Assembly (NCBI GenBank): GCA_028690665.1
Contig: JAQVAV010000012.1
Location: forward strand, 62,001 to 126,000
Source: Paludibacter sp.
GTDB lineage: Bacteria; Bacteroidota; Bacteroidia; Bacteroidales; Paludibacteraceae
Direction: 5' to 3'
DNA length: 64,000 nt
Positions within the stretch are counted from its first letter, which is position 1, and the number at the start of each line of letters is the position of its first letter. The position numbers and the translations under genes are program-made. The notes beneath the pieces are model-generated. The model did no database searches and had not been told where the DNA came from. It was given only the letters and a program-made list of their open reading frames with translations. Of this stretch, positions 29,847 through 38,766 are shown in pieces.

Positions 29847-30977
29847 TCATACAGTATCTTTCGAAAAAGTATGGAAAGCTCTTCTCATAGATTGTACCGA
29901 ACCAAATCCGGACATTTCAGCCAAATCCTGTTGGTTTATTTCCGGATTTTCTTTCAATAAAAACCGGGCATATTCTACTCTTCGCATATTAATAAAATTC
30001 GAAAAATTCTGCTTAAAATCCGTATTGATAATATTCGAAATATAAGTCCGGTTTGTGCCTACATCCCGGGCAAGATCCCAAATAGTCAGATCTTTATTCA
30101 GATAAATTTGTTCCTTTTCCACCAAATACAATAATTTTTGTTTAATAGTCAAAAGTTGAGCTGAATTTAAAGAGCTTTTGTCTTGTTCTTGTTGTTCACA
30201 CAATTTTTTATTTTCCCCCTCCTTTTCCCAAATTAATACCGGACGTTGTTTACTTCCAAGCCAACCTATTATAAACAGCATAAAAGAAAACAAAAAAGAT
30301 GGAACTATCAATTTTTGTGTTTCAGTAAAAAAGTTTTCCTTTCCAATTATTGATAAAATAATACCGGCTATAACTGTAATCAAAAGGCTCACATTCAACC
30401 AATGTATTTTATCTAAAGAATCCTCATCTTCATTTGCATAGTAATTCCGAATATTTTTTCTGTTCTTTCTGACTAAATAAAAAGAAAGTATTAAATAAAT
30501 TATACCCTGCAAAATAAAAACACTGCGACAGATAAAATATATAACCTTTTCGTATAAAAAAATTCCGGAAAAATTATTCTCATGTATAATCTTATGATAC
30601 AGATAATTTAAATGTTCTTCTTTCGACATATTTATCACTCCCACTAAATAAAACAGAAATAATAAAAAAGGAAGTACTAAAAAAGGGATATGTTTCCTGA
30701 ACGAAAATTTAGGATCGACTGTCAATAAGCGAATGTATATATAATACATTGGATAAACTAATAAAGAAAAAAGCTGATAAAAAGGATCTGCAAAATGGTA
30801 AACATCAGGTAATGGCAGATAGTAGAACAAATGAGATAAATACAATAAAAATGCTATAGTCATAAATTTACCCAAAAAAACCTTAGGCTCATGCCCTCTT
30901 GCTTTATTGGCAGATAGTACTATAGTCCAAAACAAAGTAACATATACCGGATTCAACAGCAAAAACAATTTGAACAT
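29847..30977 (-). CDS. Membrane-bound AraC-family transcriptional regulator
   Basis: 376 residues. The N-terminal ~240 residues hold about seven hydrophobic segments (from LFLLLNPVYVTLFWTIVL to LFSFMLFIIGWLG). A cytoplasmic AraC-type DNA-binding domain follows (NKDLTIWDLARDVGTNRTYISNIINTDFKQNFSNFINMRRVEYARFLL ... GFGSVQSMRRAFHTFS). The architecture implies a membrane sensor fused to its output domain; the ligand is unknown. The second HTH is shortened (ends FSKDTV). It is divergent from the lipoprotein gene at 31205, which it could regulate. Confidence 0.85.
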   Translation of the reverse strand: MFKLFLLLNPVYVTLFWTIVLSANKARGHEPKVFLGKFMTIAFLLYLSHLFYYLPLPDVYHFADPFYQLFSLLVYPMYYIYIRLLTVDPKFSFRKHIPFLVLPFLLFLFYLVGVINMSKEEHLNYLYHKIIHENNFSGIFLYEKVIYFICRSVFILQGIIYLILSFYLVRKNRKNIRNYYANEDEDSLDKIHWLNVSLLITVIAGIILSIIGKENFFTETQKLIVPSFLFSFMLFIIGWLGSKQRPVLIWEKEGENKKLCEQQEQDKSSLNSAQLLTIKQKLLYLVEKEQIYLNKDLTIWDLARDVGTNRTYISNIINTDFKQNFSNFINMRRVEYARFLLKENPEINQQDLAEMSGFGSVQSMRRAFHTFSKDTV

Positions 30978-31204
30978 ACGAATTCGAAAACATTTGTTTT
31001 TAAGATAAATAAACAGTAAGTACCTGCAAATATAAAATAATTCAACATATTTTACCTTTTGATATCACTTTTTTATTTTTTGAAAAGCCATGGAGAGTGG
31101 TATATTTTAAATTTGGAACAATAAAATTCTCTATAAAAACACAATTCATAAAAAGGCTATTATTAAATCTTATTTTTTATTCACTATTAAATATTGGGAC
31201 TGTT

Positions 31205-32170
31205 ATGAATAAACAATTTATTTTTTCAATACTGATAATTATTGGTTTAATATCGGTATCATGTTCCGGAAATGATCCGGATAACCAAAATGGGAATGAA
31301 ACTAATTATTGGGAAACAAATGCCTTAGTGCGTCTACAGCTAAAAGGAAAAGTAAAAAGTGTAAAAACAATCTATGAACAAAATGTAAATTATTCTCAAA
31401 TCAATTTTAATGAAGCAGGACAAATTGCAACGGAAACATATACGTATGAATCCCAGGAAAATACAACTACCTATAACTATAATTCATCAGGACAATTAGT
31501 TGGTTTGGGAGATGCTGAATATACTTATGATACCCATGGAAAATACATTCCTTTTACCCCATTTCACGTAAATGAAACAGGATTAGTTCCAAATCTGAAA
31601 GCCATGATTCAACAAGAAGGTTCAAGAACAGATTATGTGTTTAATGGAGACCAATTACAAATAATCTATACTTATACAAATTACGAAAATGAAACAGAAA
31701 AAGACACATCGTTCTTTACATATTCAGGCAAATATCCTGTAGAATTCAGAGAAGTTATTGATAATTGGGGGGAATTCATGAAAGCTTCTTATGCGGAAAA
31801 CGGAATGTTTAAAGTATATGAAGAAGGATTTTTCGGAACAGGAGAATACGTATATACCGATACACGCAAATTCACTTATAAAACAGATGATGAATATTTG
31901 TTAATCGATCAGGAAGAACAGACATACGATGCAGATGGTACTGAATATGATTATAAATATATTACTACTTACACCTATAATGACAAAAAAGATATTATTA
32001 AAACAGAAACGGTCGATAAAACAGAAACGGTAACAGAAACGGTTGAATATACTTACGAATACGATTCACAAAATAATTGGACAAAAAGGACAGAAAAATA
32101 CACCTACGGAGAAAACGTAAATGAAAGTGAAATCACCCGTGAAATTACTTACTTCAGCGAAAAAGAGTAA
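31205..32170 (+). CDS. Lipoprotein with YD/RHS-like repeats
   Basis: 321 residues from ATG 31205, which starts a lipoprotein signal (FSILIIIGLISVSCSG, Cys ~20); an earlier start at 31097 would mask it. The body has many tyrosine-rich beta-hairpin units of the form TYTYES..., YTYDTHGKY, TTYTYNDKKD and YTYEYDSQNNWTKR, like YD/RHS repeats in surface proteins. Three near-identical KTETV/TETV units are encoded around 32000-32043. It is anchored to the outer or inner membrane by lipid. The function is unknown. It stands alone between a divergent AraC gene and the convergent nadA. Confidence 0.7.
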   Translation: MNKQFIFSILIIIGLISVSCSGNDPDNQNGNETNYWETNALVRLQLKGKVKSVKTIYEQNVNYSQINFNEAGQIATETYTYESQENTTTYNYNSSGQLVGLGDAEYTYDTHGKYIPFTPFHVNETGLVPNLKAMIQQEGSRTDYVFNGDQLQIIYTYTNYENETEKDTSFFTYSGKYPVEFREVIDNWGEFMKASYAENGMFKVYEEGFFGTGEYVYTDTRKFTYKTDDEYLLIDQEEQTYDADGTEYDYKYITTYTYNDKKDIIKTETVDKTETVTETVEYTYEYDSQNNWTKRTEKYTYGENVNESEITREITYFSEKE

Positions 32171-32272
32171 ATCTTACGGTAATGCTTTTAGAAACAACAT
32201 AGTTAGGGTGCAACTCAGGATACACCCTGACTATATTATAATACGGTTGCTGTAATTTTTATAAAATTTCAA

Positions 32273-33202
32273 TTAACTCATTTCAAGCATTTTAAGAATA
32301 GGTTTTACAGCTTTTTCCCTGACAGACTCCTCTACCAGAATTTCAGGAGTTTCATTTTTCAGACATTCATAAAGCTTTTCAAGCGTATTTAAGCGCATAA
32401 AATTACATTCGTTACAGGCACAGGTGCTGTCGTTTGGTGGAACCGGGATAAATTCTTTATCCGGATTTTTTTTCTGCATTTCGTGTAATATTCCGCTTTC
32501 AGTAGCCACCAGAAACTGTTTTTTATCAGAATTAGTGGCATAATTGAGCAATGCCTGAGTACTTCCTATATAATCGGCCATTAAAAGTAAAGGACGTTTA
32601 CATTCGGGATGAGCCAAAATTTCAGCGTTTGGATATTCTTCTTTAAGTTTCACTAACTTTTCAACCGAAAATTGTTCGTGTACATGGCATGCTCCGTCCC
32701 ATAACAGCATATTCCGTCCGGTCACACTGTTGATATAATTTCCAAGATTCCTGTCCGGTCCAAAAATGATTTTCGCATCTTTGGGAAATTGTTCCACTAT
32801 TTTTTTTGCGTTAGTAGAAGTTACTACAACATCCGTAAGTGCTTTTACAGCCGCTGTGGTATTTACGTATGAAATGACAGTATGATCAGGGTGAGCCTTG
32901 GTAAATGCCTCAAAAGCGTCCGCAGGACAGCTGTCGGCTAAAGAACAGCCTGCATTTAAATCAGGAACGAGTACTTTTTTCTGAGGAGAAAGAATTTTAG
33001 CTGTTTCGCCCATAAAATGAACGCCACAAAGTACAATAATATCCGCATCAGTTTTGGAAGCCCACTGAGCCAAAGCCAGACTATCGCCAATATTATCTGC
33101 TATATCCTGAATGTCTCCAGTCTGGTAATAGTGGGCCATGATAACAGCGTTTTTTTCTTTTTTCAGACGGTTAATTTCCGTGATGAGTTGTTCTTTTTCC
33201 AT
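32273..33202 (-). CDS. nadA: Quinolinate synthase A
   Basis: 309 residues from ATG 33202 ([27 protein letters not shown]). The 4Fe-4S cysteines lie in [13 protein letters not shown] and CACNEC. Substrate residues such as HYY and NTTAAVKA are intact. The enzyme condenses iminoaspartate with dihydroxyacetone phosphate to quinolinate for NAD synthesis; it is oxygen-sensitive. nadB and nadC, commonly linked to it, are not here. An ATG 39 bp upstream would add residues not seen in the family. Confidence 0.95.
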   Translation of the reverse strand: MEKEQLITEINRLKKEKNAVIMAHYYQTGDIQDIADNIGDSLALAQWASKTDADIIVLCGVHFMGETAKILSPQKKVLVPDLNAGCSLADSCPADAFEAFTKAHPDHTVISYVNTTAAVKALTDVVVTSTNAKKIVEQFPKDAKIIFGPDRNLGNYINSVTGRNMLLWDGACHVHEQFSVEKLVKLKEEYPNAEILAHPECKRPLLLMADYIGSTQALLNYATNSDKKQFLVATESGILHEMQKKNPDKEFIPVPPNDSTCACNECNFMRLNTLEKLYECLKNETPEILVEESVREKAVKPILKMLEMS

Positions 33203-33302
33203 TTTTCTATTTTTTGATAAAATCAACAAAGCAGTTTTCAAACAATCATTATTATTTCTTTTTTATTTTTTCAAAAAAACTCTCTTGTTGATGATAATAG
33301 GA

Positions 33303-33643
33303 TGTTGATAAGGTTGAAAAAATATATTATTATTACTTGTTTTTATAGTTATAATATTTAGAATAAATGATTTTCAACATAATGATTCTTAATTTTTCAT
33401 TGAAAATCATTTAAATATGGATTTTATCAACATACTGTTCATTATTGCAAAGTTAGAAACTTTTCTCCAACCTATATGCTCATAAGTCTGTAAAAGCTAT
33501 TAAAAAGAACTTCGAAAAAAAGTACTAACTATTTTGCAAATATGAAAACAAGTGATATAAGGGGGTAGTTTTTGAATTTTCCAAATTTAGTTTTAATATT
33601 TCTATCTATAGTTTTTGAACAGTTATCAACATTTTGTTGATAG
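33303..33643. other. Gene-free A+T-rich region with DnaA-box-like 9-mers
   Basis: Between nadA and the SDR gene (517 bp) no gene is seen. TTATCAACA or its complement occurs at 33303-33311 (reverse), 33424-33432 and 33623-33631, with TGTTGATAG at 33635-33643. These differ by one or two bases from the DnaA box TTATCCACA. A 13-bp inverted repeat (33365-33377 / 33400-33412, AAATGATTTTCAA) lies between them. It could be a replication or regulatory region, or chance in A+T-rich DNA. Confidence 0.35.
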
Positions 33644-33659
33644 TTTATGAATATAAAAA

Positions 33660-33694
33660 ATCCGCATAAAATTACCTCTGTATTTTATGCGGAT
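33660..33694 (-). terminator. Terminator of the SDR gene
   Basis: Perfect 12-bp stem ATCCGCATAAAA / TTTTATGCGGAT followed on the minus strand by a T7 run. Confidence 0.88.
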
Positions 33695-33719
33695 AAATAT
33701 TATAAAATAGTATGATAAT

Positions 33720-34538
33720 TTAATATAGAAGTCCTACTAGCCACAATCTGAATTTAGCGGGTAATCTATTGAATAACCAACATATCAATTGATATTGAAA
33801 TCCTGGAATAACAATAGCTTTCATCTTTTGTTTATATGTTTGTTTTACAATCTTTTGAGCAATAATATTCGGTGACATACCATTTTGTTCGTCTTTTTCC
33901 ATTTTACCTACTGATGCTTTCATTTTTTTGTAGTATGGCGAATCTGAAATTTGAGATGCATTAGTATATTTACGTGCGGAAGTAAATTCTGTTTTTGTAT
34001 CACCGGGTAAAATACTACAACATTGTATTCCAAACGGTTTTACTTCTAACGATAATGCTTGCATAAATATTAGTAAAGCTGATTTTACAGAAGAATAAAA
34101 TGCCTGATACGGTATAGGAACAATACCTGCAACAGAAGACAGCGTTATTATTTTACCGTGTCCTTGTTTACGAAAATGTGGGAGACAAGCCTGAATTGTT
34201 TTTATTACTCCGAAATAGTTTGTTTCGAACTGATAACGTATTTCTTCTATAGAAGAATCTTCAATGGAACCGGAAATACCATTTCCTGCATTACAAATTA
34301 CTGTATCTATCCTGCCCCACTGATTTACAATTTGATCTACAGTATGTTTTACTTCTTCTTCGTTATTTACATCAAGTTTTACGGATATAATTTGCCCACC
34401 CGATTCTACAGATTTTTGTCCTTCGAATCCTCTTCTCGAAGCACCATAAACTACAGCACCTTTATGCATCAATAATTCTGCAGTAGCTTTTCCAATTCCG
34501 GCGCTTGCTCCTGTTAAAAATACGATTGATTGATTCAT
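33720..34538 (-). CDS. Short-chain dehydrogenase/reductase
   Basis: 272 residues with a Rossmann fold: cofactor loop TGASAGIG (~9-16), ASRR after beta-2 suggesting NADP preference, CNAGNG, and catalytic Ser (TLSSVAG) with YSSVK (Tyr/Lys pair). The C-terminus is hydrophobic (FQYQLICWLFNRLPAKFRLWLVGLLY), suggesting membrane association. The substrate is unknown. It is divergent from the AraC gene at 34678, 139 bp apart, and is a plausible target of it. Confidence 0.88.
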   Translation of the reverse strand: MNQSIVFLTGASAGIGKATAELLMHKGAVVYGASRRGFEGQKSVESGGQIISVKLDVNNEEEVKHTVDQIVNQWGRIDTVICNAGNGISGSIEDSSIEEIRYQFETNYFGVIKTIQACLPHFRKQGHGKIITLSSVAGIVPIPYQAFYSSVKSALLIFMQALSLEVKPFGIQCCSILPGDTKTEFTSARKYTNASQISDSPYYKKMKASVGKMEKDEQNGMSPNIIAQKIVKQTYKQKMKAIVIPGFQYQLICWLFNRLPAKFRLWLVGLLY

Positions 34539-34558
34539 TTATTAATATATTTGTACTG

Positions 34559-34566
34559 CAAATATA
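34559..34566 (-). promoter_or_regulatory. SDR gene -7 box
   Basis: TATATTTG on the minus strand, 21 bp before the SDR start, fits TAnnTTTG; the -33 element is unclear. Confidence 0.4.
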
Positions 34567-34677
34567 GTTTCAATTTAAATAAGATTAGATATTAAGATTC
34601 ATTTTCAATTTTATTTAAAACAATTTCACTATGAAAAGTTGTTTTTCATATACGTCAATTGATATAAAATTAAATTT

Positions 34678-35559
34678 ATGACCCATAGAGAAATTAAAAC
34701 ATATACTTTTACCGAAAGTGCCGGTAATGAAAATATGTTTATTTTAAAGAAAATAGAAGATATTTACAGAACCGAAAACGGTGAACCTGATGTTCCTCAT
34801 CGTCATGATTATTACACGATTATATTTTTCGAAAAAGGGGAAGGAACTCATTTTGTTGATTTTACTGAATATAAAATAGAAAACAATACGATTTATTTTA
34901 TTCTTCCCGGACAAATGCATCAAATAATTCTTGCGGCTGAACCTAAAGGCTGGGTTTTAATTTTTACGGAAGAATTTTTGATTTCGAATTCCATTCCTGA
35001 TAAACTGATTAATGATATTTATCTTTTCAATGATTACGGAATGTCTCCTCCCCTACCCATTAATGAGTCTCAAATATCTGTTTACCTGAGTATTATTAAT
35101 CAGATAGAAATGTTTTCCAATTTGGAAAATTATAAAATTGAAGCTATCGGATCGCTTGTGAAGTTGTTTCTTATACAAAGCAATAATCATTGTTCGCTTC
35201 ACAAATTAAATAATCCGCAATTTATAGAGACCACCAATCATTTATTGCGTTCCTTTAAAGCTTTGCTGAACAAATATTATGTAACAAAACATAAAGTGAC
35301 GGATTATGCTGATATGCTTGCGGTCACTTCCGATTATCTGAATAAAACTGTAAAAAGTATTACCGGAAAATCAGCCAAAGAACATATTCAGAGTAAACTT
35401 ATTGTTGAAGCTAAGCGTTCATTACTATTTACAAGTCTGAGCAGTAAAGAATTATCCTACGAATTAGGATTTGATGAATCGGCTCATTTCAATAATTTTT
35501 TTAAAAAATCGACAGGCCTCACTCCCACCGAATTTCGTTCTACAATTCGTTTGTCCTGA
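34678..35559 (+). CDS. AraC-family regulator with cupin sensor domain
   Basis: 293 residues. The N-terminal cupin-like ligand domain shows PHRHDYYTIIFFEKGEGTHFVDF and FILPGQMHQI. The C-terminal AraC domain spans ~190-290: DYADMLAVTSDYLNKTVKSITGKSAKEHIQSKLIVEAKRSLLF, then LSYELGFDESAHFNNFFKKSTGLTPTEFR. It is soluble. It is divergent from the SDR gene and lies upstream of the pirin-DoxX genes, so it probably regulates one or both sides. The ligand is unknown. Confidence 0.9.
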   Translation: MTHREIKTYTFTESAGNENMFILKKIEDIYRTENGEPDVPHRHDYYTIIFFEKGEGTHFVDFTEYKIENNTIYFILPGQMHQIILAAEPKGWVLIFTEEFLISNSIPDKLINDIYLFNDYGMSPPLPINESQISVYLSIINQIEMFSNLENYKIEAIGSLVKLFLIQSNNHCSLHKLNNPQFIETTNHLLRSFKALLNKYYVTKHKVTDYADMLAVTSDYLNKTVKSITGKSAKEHIQSKLIVEAKRSLLFTSLSSKELSYELGFDESAHFNNFFKKSTGLTPTEFRSTIRLS

Positions 35560-35611
35560 TTTTTGCAATACTATACCTGATTTTTTTAATTATCACAGGC
35601 TTTTGGTATAG

Positions 35612-35656
35612 TAATTTTGTATCGTCAATAAATCATAATCGATTTTGATTATGATA
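35612..35656 (+). promoter_or_regulatory. Pirin-gene promoter and possible operator
   Basis: TAATTTTG (35612-35619) fits TAnnTTTG. Directly after, AATCATAATC (35631-35640) and GATTATGATA (35647-35656) form a 9-of-10 inverted repeat, a candidate regulator site, 21 bp before the ATG. Confidence 0.45.
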
Positions 35657-35676
35657 ATTATTTAAAATAAAACGAT

Positions 35677-36387
35677 ATGAAAACTATTATACATAAAGCT
35701 GAAACCCGCGGACATGCCGATCATGGTTGGCTTAATACACATCATACTTTTAGTTTTGCCAATTATTATAATTCTGAAAGAGTTCATTTCGGAGCTTTAC
35801 GGGTATTGAATGATGATTGGATTGCACCTGCCGAAGGCTTTGGAATGCATCCTCATGATAATATGGAAATAGTTACCATTCCTTTGAGCGGAGATGTTGA
35901 GCATAAAGACAGTATAGGAAACAAAGGAATTATCCGTTCAGGTGAAATTCAGGTAATGAGTGCCGGAACAGGCGTTTTCCATAGTGAATATAATCCGAAT
36001 CCTGATATTCCTACAGAACTTTTACAAATATGGGTATTTCCTAACAAACGGAATGTTCAACCTAGATATGAGCAGATTTCCATCAGTGAATATGAAAAAC
36101 CGGATGAATTGTATCAGATAATTTCTCCTGATCCAAAAGGACAAGGTATGTGGATACATCAACAATCCTGGTTTCATTTAGGAAATTTGTCAGAAGGCTG
36201 GGAGGGAAGTTATACATTAAAAAACTCTTCTAACGGTGTATATGTTTTTGTAATTGAAGGATCAATACAGATTGGAGATATTACACTTAACAAGCGTGAT
36301 GGAGCCGGATTTTCGGAAACAGATGCCTTTCAGCTAAAGACAATTGCTTCGTCTAAAATTCTCCTTATGGAAGTACCAATGCTTTAA
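35677..36387 (+). CDS. Pirin family protein (bicupin, YhhW-like)
   Basis: 236 residues. The N-terminal cupin has the pirin signatures RGHADHGWLNTHHTFSFANYYN and GFGMHPHDNMEIVTIPLSGDVEHKDS; metal ligands are His of MHPHDNME plus the later HSEYNP. The C-terminal half is a degenerate second cupin. YhhW-type pirins oxidise quercetin in vitro; the physiological role here is unknown. It is followed by a DoxX gene 69 bp on, a common pairing in Bacteroidetes linked to stress responses. Probably controlled by the upstream AraC protein. Confidence 0.93.
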   Translation: MKTIIHKAETRGHADHGWLNTHHTFSFANYYNSERVHFGALRVLNDDWIAPAEGFGMHPHDNMEIVTIPLSGDVEHKDSIGNKGIIRSGEIQVMSAGTGVFHSEYNPNPDIPTELLQIWVFPNKRNVQPRYEQISISEYEKPDELYQIISPDPKGQGMWIHQQSWFHLGNLSEGWEGSYTLKNSSNGVYVFVIEGSIQIGDITLNKRDGAGFSETDAFQLKTIASSKILLMEVPML

Positions 36388-36456
36388 AAAATTCTTTATA
36401 AAACTATATATATTCTTTTTAATCAATTATTAATCAGTAAAAAACAAAAATCAATT

Positions 36457-36918
36457 ATGAATACTTTAATTAAAAAATTTTTTGCAACAGACACCCAAAA
36501 CTGGGCGTTATTGGTATCTCGTTTAGCGCTTGGTATAGTAATTTTACCACATGGAATGCAGAAAGCGCTCGGTATGTTTGGTGGTTATGGTTTTTCAGAA
36601 ACACTTGGTGCTTTTGAGTCTATGGGAATGCCTTTATTACTTGGAGTTTTGGTTATTTTAGCCGAGTTTGTCGGATCTATAGGTGTATTACTTGGAATCG
36701 GAACCCGTTTTATGGCTTTTTCTATTTTCCTGACATTAGGTGGTGCTATGTTTTTGGGCGGTCATGTGAATAACGGTTTCTTTATGAATTGGTTTGGTGC
36801 TCAGGCTGGTGAAGGCTTGGAGTATTTTATCCTCGTAATAGGACTTGCTTTATCTCTTATAATTGGCGGTAGTGGTAAATTTTCGTTTGATAATTTGATT
36901 TCAAAATACATCAAATAA
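36457..36918 (+). CDS. DoxX family membrane protein
   Basis: 153 residues with four predicted membrane helices. The DoxX signature runs NWALLVSRLALGIVILPHGMQKALGMFGGYGFSETLGAFESMGMP, then LVILAEFVGSIGVLLGIGTRFMA. DoxX-like proteins are small inner-membrane proteins often near redox or oxidative-stress genes; their biochemical role is not settled. It follows the pirin gene on the same strand and ends the unit at a hairpin. Confidence 0.9.
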   Translation: MNTLIKKFFATDTQNWALLVSRLALGIVILPHGMQKALGMFGGYGFSETLGAFESMGMPLLLGVLVILAEFVGSIGVLLGIGTRFMAFSIFLTLGGAMFLGGHVNNGFFMNWFGAQAGEGLEYFILVIGLALSLIIGGSGKFSFDNLISKYIK

Positions 36919-36947
36919 GCAAACTTCCGTAAAATCAATATATTTTC

Positions 36948-36989
36948 AAAACCTGTTTTGTCATTTTGAATAATGGCAGGGCAGGTTTT
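36948..36989 (+). terminator. Terminator after the DoxX gene
   Basis: AAAACCTG / CAGGTTTT outer stem with an inner TGTCATT / AATGGCA helix, followed by CTTTTATA. Confidence 0.65.
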
Positions 36990-36995
36990 CTTTTA

Positions 36996-37003
36996 TATAT
37001 TTG
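36996..37003 (+). promoter_or_regulatory. Epimerase-gene -7 box
   Basis: TATATTTG, 24 bp before ATG 37027, fits TAnnTTTG; no convincing -33 element at the usual distance. Confidence 0.4.
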
Positions 37004-37026
37004 TGTGATATAAAAATTTGAATGAT

Positions 37027-38004
37027 ATGAAAGTTCTTGTAACCGGAGCTAACGGCCTTTTAGGACACCATGTTGTGATGGAGTTAATAGAGCAGGGGAG
37101 GAGTGTAAAAATTATCGTCCGAAGTAAAGAGAATATTCATTTCGATTTAAACAGAGTGGAAACTGTGATTGGTAATTTTATCGATTATGAAACCCTGAAA
37201 TTTGCAGCTCAGGATTGCGATGCTATCATTCATATTGGAGCTGTTACGGCTACGAATTTGCTTTATTACGAAGATTACAGACATGTAAATACTTCGGGCT
37301 CTGCAACTGTAATACAGGTTGCTAATGATTGTAGGATAAACAGTATTGTATTTATCAGTACTGCGAATACGATTGGATTTGGGACAAAGTATTGCCTTTC
37401 GGATGAAAATTCTCCGATTCAATTTCCTTTTTCCAAATCATTTTATGCACGAAGTAAAGCAGAAGCGGAAAAACTTTTTACAGAGGCTTCAAAGAATTCT
37501 GGGAAACATATCATTATTATTAATCCTACTTTTATGATTGGAGATTATGATGTAAAACCCAGTTCGGGAAAGCTTATGCTTATGTCTTATAAAAAGAAAT
37601 TTATTTTTGTGCCTTCCGGAGGAAAAGATTTTGTTTCGGTAAAAGCTGTGGCAACGGCTGTTTGTAATGCTTTGGAAGGAGGACGAAATGGTGAGCGCTA
37701 TTTGTTTTCCGGAAGAAATATGTCTTTTGCCGAATTTTATGAACTGCAAAGCAGGGTAGGGGACTATGAACAAAAAATTATTACAGTTCCTGATTTTTTG
37801 CTCGAAATGGCAGCAAAGTTTGGAGATTTGCTACGTTTGTTCGGGGTGAAAACAGATTTATGCAGTATGAATATCAATCAATTATTGATTCAAGAGTTTT
37901 ATTCCAACAAAAAGGCTGTTGCGGAATTACAACTACCTGAATATAAAATAGAAGATGCAATCGGGGAGGCTTTAAAGTGGTTTAAAACGAATAAATATGT
38001 GTAA
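37027..38004 (+). CDS. NAD-dependent epimerase/dehydratase (extended SDR)
   Basis: 325 residues from ATG 37027; an in-frame TTG 9 bp earlier is possible. The Rossmann loop is VTGANGLLGHHV, followed by IHIGAVT, NTSG, and the catalytic YARSK (Tyr-x-x-x-Lys) near residue 140. Extended SDRs act on nucleotide sugars, sterols or flavonoids; the substrate here cannot be named. It converges on the 5-FCL gene with a 2-bp gap. Confidence 0.88.
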   Translation: MKVLVTGANGLLGHHVVMELIEQGRSVKIIVRSKENIHFDLNRVETVIGNFIDYETLKFAAQDCDAIIHIGAVTATNLLYYEDYRHVNTSGSATVIQVANDCRINSIVFISTANTIGFGTKYCLSDENSPIQFPFSKSFYARSKAEAEKLFTEASKNSGKHIIIINPTFMIGDYDVKPSSGKLMLMSYKKKFIFVPSGGKDFVSVKAVATAVCNALEGGRNGERYLFSGRNMSFAEFYELQSRVGDYEQKIITVPDFLLEMAAKFGDLLRLFGVKTDLCSMNINQLLIQEFYSNKKAVAELQLPEYKIEDAIGEALKWFKTNKYV

Positions 38005-38006
38005 AA

Positions 38007-38606
38007 TTATTCAATAATTTCAGAAGGAGTAATGATTTTATCCATTTTTACATCGAATAAATCTGTCGGAATTTCATTTAAAAGCTGAAAGTCATAGCAA
38101 ATACCAATTTTCATAAGTTCCCTGCTATTTAAATATTTATCGTAATATCCTTTACCCCTTCCCAATCTCGATTTTTGTTTGTCGAATGCAATTCCGGGAA
38201 CAATTACTAAATCTATTTTTTCGAAAAACTCTTTTTGTACATCCGGTTCCCATATTCCGTATTTACCTTGTTGAAGTTCTTTTTTAGAAGAAAATGGTTT
38301 GATTAGCATGTCATTATCTTTTACAATAGGTAAAAGCATTTGTTTTGTTTCTGACCATTTTACAACAAAATCATGTGTCGGAAGTTCGTCCGGCATCGAC
38401 CAATACATGAGAACATTCCGGGCTTTTTGAAACTCAGGTAATTTTTCTAATTTATTGAATGTTTTTTCTGCAGCTAAGTTTTTTTCTTCGCTTGTTATTT
38501 TTAGTTTTTCTGATTTAATATTCTTTCTGATAATTGATTTTTCTTTTTCTATTTTTTTTCTATTTTTTTCTTTTGTATTAAAAATCAATGCTAAGAAGTT
38601 ATTCAT
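38007..38606 (-). CDS. 5-formyltetrahydrofolate cyclo-ligase
   Basis: 199 residues. The ATP/substrate motif GRGKGYYDKYL (~155-165) with preceding VIVPGIAFD is the family hallmark. The enzyme converts 5-formyl-THF to 5,10-methenyl-THF with ATP, recycling a folate by-product. The N-terminal ~25 residues are lysine-rich and longer than usual, so a later start such as within the K-rich stretch cannot be excluded, although no later in-frame ATG is visible before the conserved region. Confidence 0.9.
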   Translation of the reverse strand: MNNFLALIFNTKEKNRKKIEKEKSIIRKNIKSEKLKITSEEKNLAAEKTFNKLEKLPEFQKARNVLMYWSMPDELPTHDFVVKWSETKQMLLPIVKDNDMLIKPFSSKKELQQGKYGIWEPDVQKEFFEKIDLVIVPGIAFDKQKSRLGRGKGYYDKYLNSRELMKIGICYDFQLLNEIPTDLFDVKMDKIITPSEIIE

Positions 38607-38766
38607 ATTTCTTTTGTATAAGTATTATATTAGCCTGTTTTTTAAACAAAAATACGCTATTTATTTTGATTTTTACAAATAGAGGTGGTTCGATTTATAA
38701 TTGGTGCTGGAGTCGTAGTTATATGTTTTGATTTATGAATATATTTACGCCAAAATTCAATTAAAT

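Noticed and set aside
32000-32043. Short tandem repeat ACAGAAACGGT in the YD lipoprotein gene
   Set aside because: In-frame coding repeat (TETV units), too short and degenerate to call a phase-variable locus.
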